Assembly (NCBI GenBank): GCA_031763025.1
Contig: JASSKH010000035.1
Coordinates: 1,462,320 to 1,526,319, forward strand
Length of the DNA: 64,000 nucleotides
Source: Macrocystis pyrifera
Lineage: Eukaryota; Sar; Phaeophyceae; Laminariales; Laminariaceae
Direction of reading: 5' to 3'
In this document: positions 31,434-64,000 of the stretch, in pieces
Numbering within the stretch: the first letter of the stretch is position 1
Layout: every line of letters begins with the position of its first letter
The notes under the pieces: generated by a model
Told to the model about the DNA's origin: nothing
The model's input: the letters and a program-made list of their open reading frames with translations, nothing else
Database searches by the model: none
Made by a program: the position numbers and the translations under genes

Positions 31434-34312
31434 GTAAGTGTGATTAAATGTTATGATACTGCTGCCTTGAGCTACTTTTCTTTTTTCTCTACTACACTAT
31501 TAATACTATTAATAAGCAAACAAGATCAAGGTCGGGGAGGCGAAAAGGACGAAACTATCCGCACGACAGTTGACCACTACTATCATGATATGACGATGTC
31601 GCTGACAGACGAGGACACATACACTCGCGCTGGCCTACATGACGCGAGCGCACGGTGTTGTGCCCCACGATAAATGCAACAATTATTTATTTTCCGGATT
31701 CGGGGAGAACAAATGATACAACGATTAAAACAGGACACAGACACACAGGCAAGTTTGAGTTTTCTTATTTTACGATTTTTTTACGAGCGTTTGAATATTG
31801 AACATGAGTCTGCTGCTGGTGACTCAATAGTCAAAGCTGCGTGCGAGGCTGTGCCGTGACGAACGAACTCGAGCCAGCCTGGTAGCACTGGAAACTCGAC
31901 AAGCAAGCAGCCGAGCTAACAACACCGATCGACAGGCTTTTCAGATACCGGGTTGCAGGTTGCCAAACTTGGACACTGCCAGGAAGTGGGGACTATGTCC
32001 GGTACTACTGCTGTTTTGGTTGGAGGAAGATCGCATAAAAAATCATACGGATTTCAATCGTGAATATGAAAAGATACCTGTAATACTATCGACTACGCTT
32101 GTGGCCGACAAAACCTGTGTTTTAGGCTTCTGGCAGAAATATTTAGCGGGCCTCGCCTATCACCCACCCCTTGTGGTGTAATCCTTGGCGTAGCATCGCC
32201 TTGGAACTCAGAGGAGGTGCTACGGCCGTAGATCACGTGTCCTATACTCGAAGTTGACGTTCCAGACACGCCCAAAACTGCTATGGAAACCCCCGTACTC
32301 GATTTCCACAACACAAAAAAACAGGAGCATTCTCCTTTGGGCGTGTGCCTGTGCCACTAAATCTCGCAGCAGCTCGTGCTCGAGAGTCTGCAGACACGGT
32401 TTCCTTATCCACCATCGTGGCTGAACCGGCCGGCAGGCGTCGTCCACCAGTGGGCTGGTGGTGAGGAATCTAGTTTGCTGTATGTTTGGTAGACCCTCAA
32501 GTTGCAACGCAGTCATACCTGTTACTGCGTCGCGTCATCGTCTTATGACCGATTGCGGTGCCCGTGCCACTCTGCTCGAGGAGCCAGGGATCAAGCATTT
32601 GGGTGGCAATATCCTGGCACCCACCCTAACCTGATACCCCGCCCCACTCCCCTTGTGTGTGGAGGGAGTCAGGACGCTCGAACAATGAACATTCTGCTAC
32701 ACATACAGAAAATAGGGTAGGAAAGAGCAGCAGTTGAACAACTCCCACAGCAGTCAAAATACCAGTACTTGTCAACAAGCAGTGGGAGCAGCAGCAGCAG
32801 CAGCAGCAGCAACAATATCGAACCACATGGGCGCTGACGCGCTGACTCTCTCGCCTGCCCAAGTCCCGCCCCCCGCGCAGAAGCTCGGCGCCTTGGCGAA
32901 CCCACCCCACAAGCGGCACTGCGCCAAGTTAATAAGAAATCAGTGACCATATTCCTCGTCTCTCACCCCTCTCCTTCCCCCTCTCCTCCTACTCCTTCGC
33001 TGTACGCAGCTCACATATTCCAGCGCCTACGTCCAGTCTACAACACCGCGGCCATGCTCCCCCCGGGCGGAACCCAACCCGCGTCCCAGCTGACCGCATC
33101 TCAAACAACACCGCCAGCGCACGGCAGCGTCAACCATACCTGCCTACCGCCCCACAGCACCCGTGCCAGCGGCACCTCACTGGCGCTGCGCGTGGCCCAC
33201 CGCCGCTGCTGTATGCCTCGCCGTCGCCACGTGCCCTACTGCGGAGGGGTCTTGCGCCGTTCCACTTTCGGCCGGCCAGGCCAGCGTGTATAGCGTAAGG
33301 GGCGGCGGCAGCAGCAGCAGTGGCAGCAGCAGTGGCGGTAGCGGTAGCCCCGAGAAGAGATTCCAACGACGCGGGCTTACGAAACAGGCCACACGCGGCT
33401 GCTTCGTCCTGTGCGTGACACCGAGCTCGATAGCCGGTAACGGCTCTGATGCCGCTCGCCAGCGGCGGGCGGGTTTCCAGCGCCGCGGGCTTCCTGAAGG
33501 GGCGGCGGATGCGTCTTCGATGGGGAGAACACGATCCGGTTTTTTTTTTCGCATCGCAACCGCTCGGAAGCTTCCTGAATCGTCAGGGGCTGGGGGGATA
33601 CGAGGGGGCGTTGATAAGAGGCGGGGGGGGGGGCGGGGACCGGGGCGGGGTTCGTACGCTGGAGTGCGGGGCCAAGGAGGGGGGGGAGGCTCCGCGCGTG
33701 CGAAGCCGCATTCGACGGGTTTTCGACAGGATGAGGGGGCGTGTCCCCCCGCCAGTTTCGGCAGCAAGCACCGACATGTTGTACACTAAGGTGTGGGGGC
33801 GTGCGCGCTGCCGGGGGTGGTGATCCGGGGGGGGGGGGGGGGGGGGTCGGGTTGCCGGGCGGCGGACGGCGCTGTTGGCGCTGGGTTGACTCGGCGTTGA
33901 AGATCGGTGATTAGTGGTGTGTTTGATGTCTTCGTATGCGTGGCAACAAGGGAGGTTGCCAGCCCAGGCGGTCAAACGATGAGCGACTAGCAATTCACGC
34001 CACATGCATAGCTGTAAGGAATCGCTTCGGATCCGCCCCCCCACGTCACGAATGCGACATGTACAGCAAACCGGCCAGAGGTATTTGTTCCCGTACCGTG
34101 GCCGCCCCCCCCCCCCCCCCCCCCCCCGCCGCCCTGCCGACCACCAGCAACAAGCGGCCTTATCGAAAATAACATATTAACCTTCTCCGTCGTGTTCATC
34201 GCCGCCGCCGCCGACACTGCCTGCACCCCCCGGTCGGTGACCCCTCGGTGACCCTTGCCCGCCACGCCCCGTTCCGACCGATCGATGCGTCGTTGCTGGT
34301 GTGCCGCGGCAG

Positions 34313-62321
<28,009 letters not shown>

Positions 62322-62884
62322 GTGAGAGGACCAGACCTCGCCCCCCCCCCCCCCCCCCCCCCCAGAAAAATGCTATTTATTCCCGGGCACAGGAGTGTTT
62401 CTTGTGGGGTGTTTGCGGCAACGTTCACGTGGCCTTTTTCGTTTTTGTGGATCAGCACGTCGAAATCCGTTCTTGCTGATGAGTCAGGCCGAGTCGAGAT
62501 GGTTCGAAGGACTGCCTGGTACTTTTCTTGGTTTTTTTTCCGTGTGGTGGTTTTCTTTTCGGTGTATTCGCGTTTTCGTCGGCCCAGCTCTCTTACCGTG
62601 CTCTGAGCCAGGGGTTTAGGCTATAGACTATTCTCCCCACCCACTGCTGTCCTTTTTTTTGTTTTTGGCGGTCACCACGGCTAGCGATCGAGCTAGGTCA
62701 TTTGTGGGGGGTGGAGAGCCTTAGCTCCGCCCATGGGGAATTGTCGCAGCACTTCGTGTGCACCAGATATATGGTATGGCATCCACGAGGCAGTTACATG
62801 CTGTAGTACCTGGCACCCATTACTGTCTCTGGAAATGAGCACACCAGGAAACCAGTCAGCTAATCCGACGCTGTCATCCAATGC

Positions 62885-63095
62885 AGGAAAGTCCGCCTCG
62901 CAAGTGGTTCTTAGTAGGATGCAGCTCACCCTCCGTGCGACTCGCCCAAAAACTCACGGCGCTTCGCGCTTGGTGCAATCACTGTCTGCCTGGTCGGTGA
63001 AACCCGACGTGCTCCACCCCGGTATTGTAGGGATGGAAGGGCCTCTTGTTGCACGACTACGGCCATGCATGGTAATGACTACACCCCCCCCCCAC
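62885..63095 (+). repeat. full-length C-tailed repeat, plus strand
   Basis: About 211 bp in the same order as 57195-57440: AAGTCCGCCTCGCAAGTGG, TTAGTAGGATGCAGCTCACC, CACGGCGCTTCGCGCTTGGT, GTCTGCCTGGTCGGTGAAA, TATTGTAGGGATGG, GACTACGGCCATGCATGG, GACTACACC, poly-C. Confidence 0.75.
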
Positions 63096-63395
63096 TGTCC
63101 TACCTCGGTTCCAGTTTTTTTTTTTTTCGTACGATGGTGTCTGCAGCTCCAGCGCTCGCCTACTTACGTCGAATTTCATCCCCATTGATGCGCCTCTCAG
63201 TGTCTGCATTGATGCGCCGTGTTGGGTCTGCACGGATGCGGCGACCTGCGTATTTTTTTCCAAAGCAGACGTCGAGATGCACACACACGGGCACGTTGAA
63301 TGGCACGTTGTGTCCGCATCTTTGGGGCATCTGTCGTGGTGCATCGGAATGCACCTGGTGGCATGCGGTGCAGCGCGGATGAAACGTGGTACTGC

Positions 63396-63620
63396 CACTA
63401 CTACTATTACTACTATCAAGACTATTATACTGCCACTGCTGCTGCTACTACTGCTGCTTCTATTATACTACTGCTACTACTACATACTACTATTATTACC
63501 GCTACTACTTCTATTGATACTATTTTGCTGCTACTGCTACTACTACTGCTGCTGCTACTACTATGACTACTATTTATAATACTAGTAATACTAAGTACTA
63601 CTATTACTACTGCTGCAGTT
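63396..63620 (+). repeat. ACT/CTG trinucleotide microsatellite
   Basis: Irregular run of CTACTACTATTACTAC and CTGCTGCTACTACTG units over about 225 bp. Confidence 0.85.
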
Positions 63621-64000
63621 CTTTACAAGGAACACGAATAAAAGCGATCGACGGACCACTGAAGCGTCGAATTATTAGCCACAGTCTTATGGGTCACGGA
63701 GGTAGGGATGGGGGAAAAGGGGGAGCGTGGGTAGTAGCACGGGTAGGGACAGCACAAAGCCCGGAGGGCTATTATCGCAGAACCAGCTTGTCACCACCTC
63801 TTTGTATATTTAATAGCTGTTTATCTCACTCTCTCGATTTCTGTCTTTGCCACCCCCACCGCCCCCCGGATTTTTTGTCTCGCGCTCGCCCCCCCCCCCC
63901 CCGCCCCCTGCACATTTCTGCCCCCTCTTCCCCAAAACAGCGTAATGAGCGCCCAAATGTTGGCAGTGTCTCTGTTAGGAGTATGAACACCCCCCGCTAT

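Larger units (their letters stand above)
29978..34312. other. intergenic region between divergent BIVM-like and ABC genes
   Basis: It should contain both promoters. It holds a MITE (31029-31132), a possible orphan exon (31235-31433), a short CAG run (32788-32810) and a G/C-rich stretch at 33000-34150 with a poly-G (about 33829-33846) and a poly-C (about 34106-34127). A candidate first ABC exon is 33731-33790 (MRGRVPPPVSAASTDMLYTK, then a GTGTGG donor). It is in phase with 34313 but rests on phase alone. Confidence 0.45.
62322..64000 (+). other. ABC intron or downstream sequence to window end
   Basis: Poly-C at 62341-62362 directly after the donor. A full-length C-tailed repeat is at about 62885-63095 and an ACT/CTG-type trinucleotide microsatellite at about 63396-63620. 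At 63947-63989 a piece (GAGCGCCCAAATGTTGG, GTGTCTCTGTTAGGAGTA) also occurs at 1255-1296. No further ABC exon was recognised, so the transporter gene probably continues beyond 64000. Confidence 0.55.

Overview
The window looks like nuclear DNA of a single-celled or simple multicellular eukaryote. It is intron-rich, with GT-AG introns of about 0.2 to 3.6 kb, and it carries long poly-G/poly-C runs, microsatellites and many small DNA transposons. No bacterial operon, plasmid, phage, rRNA or tRNA gene was seen. Very long introns around short, well-conserved exons would suit a photosynthetic stramenopile (brown-algal lineage or relative), but nothing here proves this and the assignment is a weak inference.

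Four protein genes can be supported. (1) About 5.3-9.5 kb, plus strand: the 3' part of a small unrecognised gene ending in a short coiled coil. (2) 13.7-21.3 kb, plus: a complete nine-exon methionine aminopeptidase 2 gene with all six metal/active-site residues. (3) 29.98-23.50 kb, minus: a six-exon gene for a 746-residue protein whose Cys motif and His motif resemble BIVM-type proteins; it is probably a papain-like fold protein of unknown function. (4) From about 34.3 kb to past 62.3 kb, plus: a giant ABCC/MRP-type ABC transporter with at least 19 coding exons, covering the first membrane domain, the whole first nucleotide-binding domain, the linker and the start of the second membrane domain. 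It runs off the right edge or continues beyond the last recognisable exon. Its exon at 52623-52716 carries one extra base.

The intergenic stretches (1-5.3, 9.5-13.7, 21.3-23.5 and 30.0-34.3 kb) and the introns hold several repeat families: a 104-112 bp TA-flanked MITE with TTACGGGGG ends (five sites, one nested); an 80 bp TA-flanked MITE with CCACTCTG ends; a 772-775 bp TTA-flanked element of PIF/Harbinger type (two copies); an 827 bp TTA-flanked element with 26 bp inverted ends; a 272 bp element with ACAGACGCGTTCTAC ends; a family of 70-215 bp modules that end in GAGTACACC followed by long poly-C; a 480 bp near-perfect foldback; and several tandem duplications.

The genes do not form an evident pathway: N-terminal Met removal, an ABC exporter, and two proteins of unknown role. 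MetAP2 and the BIVM-like gene converge; the BIVM-like gene and the ABC gene diverge across a 4 kb gap that should hold both promoters. All exon coordinates are hand-read from splice sites and reading-frame continuity, without transcript evidence.
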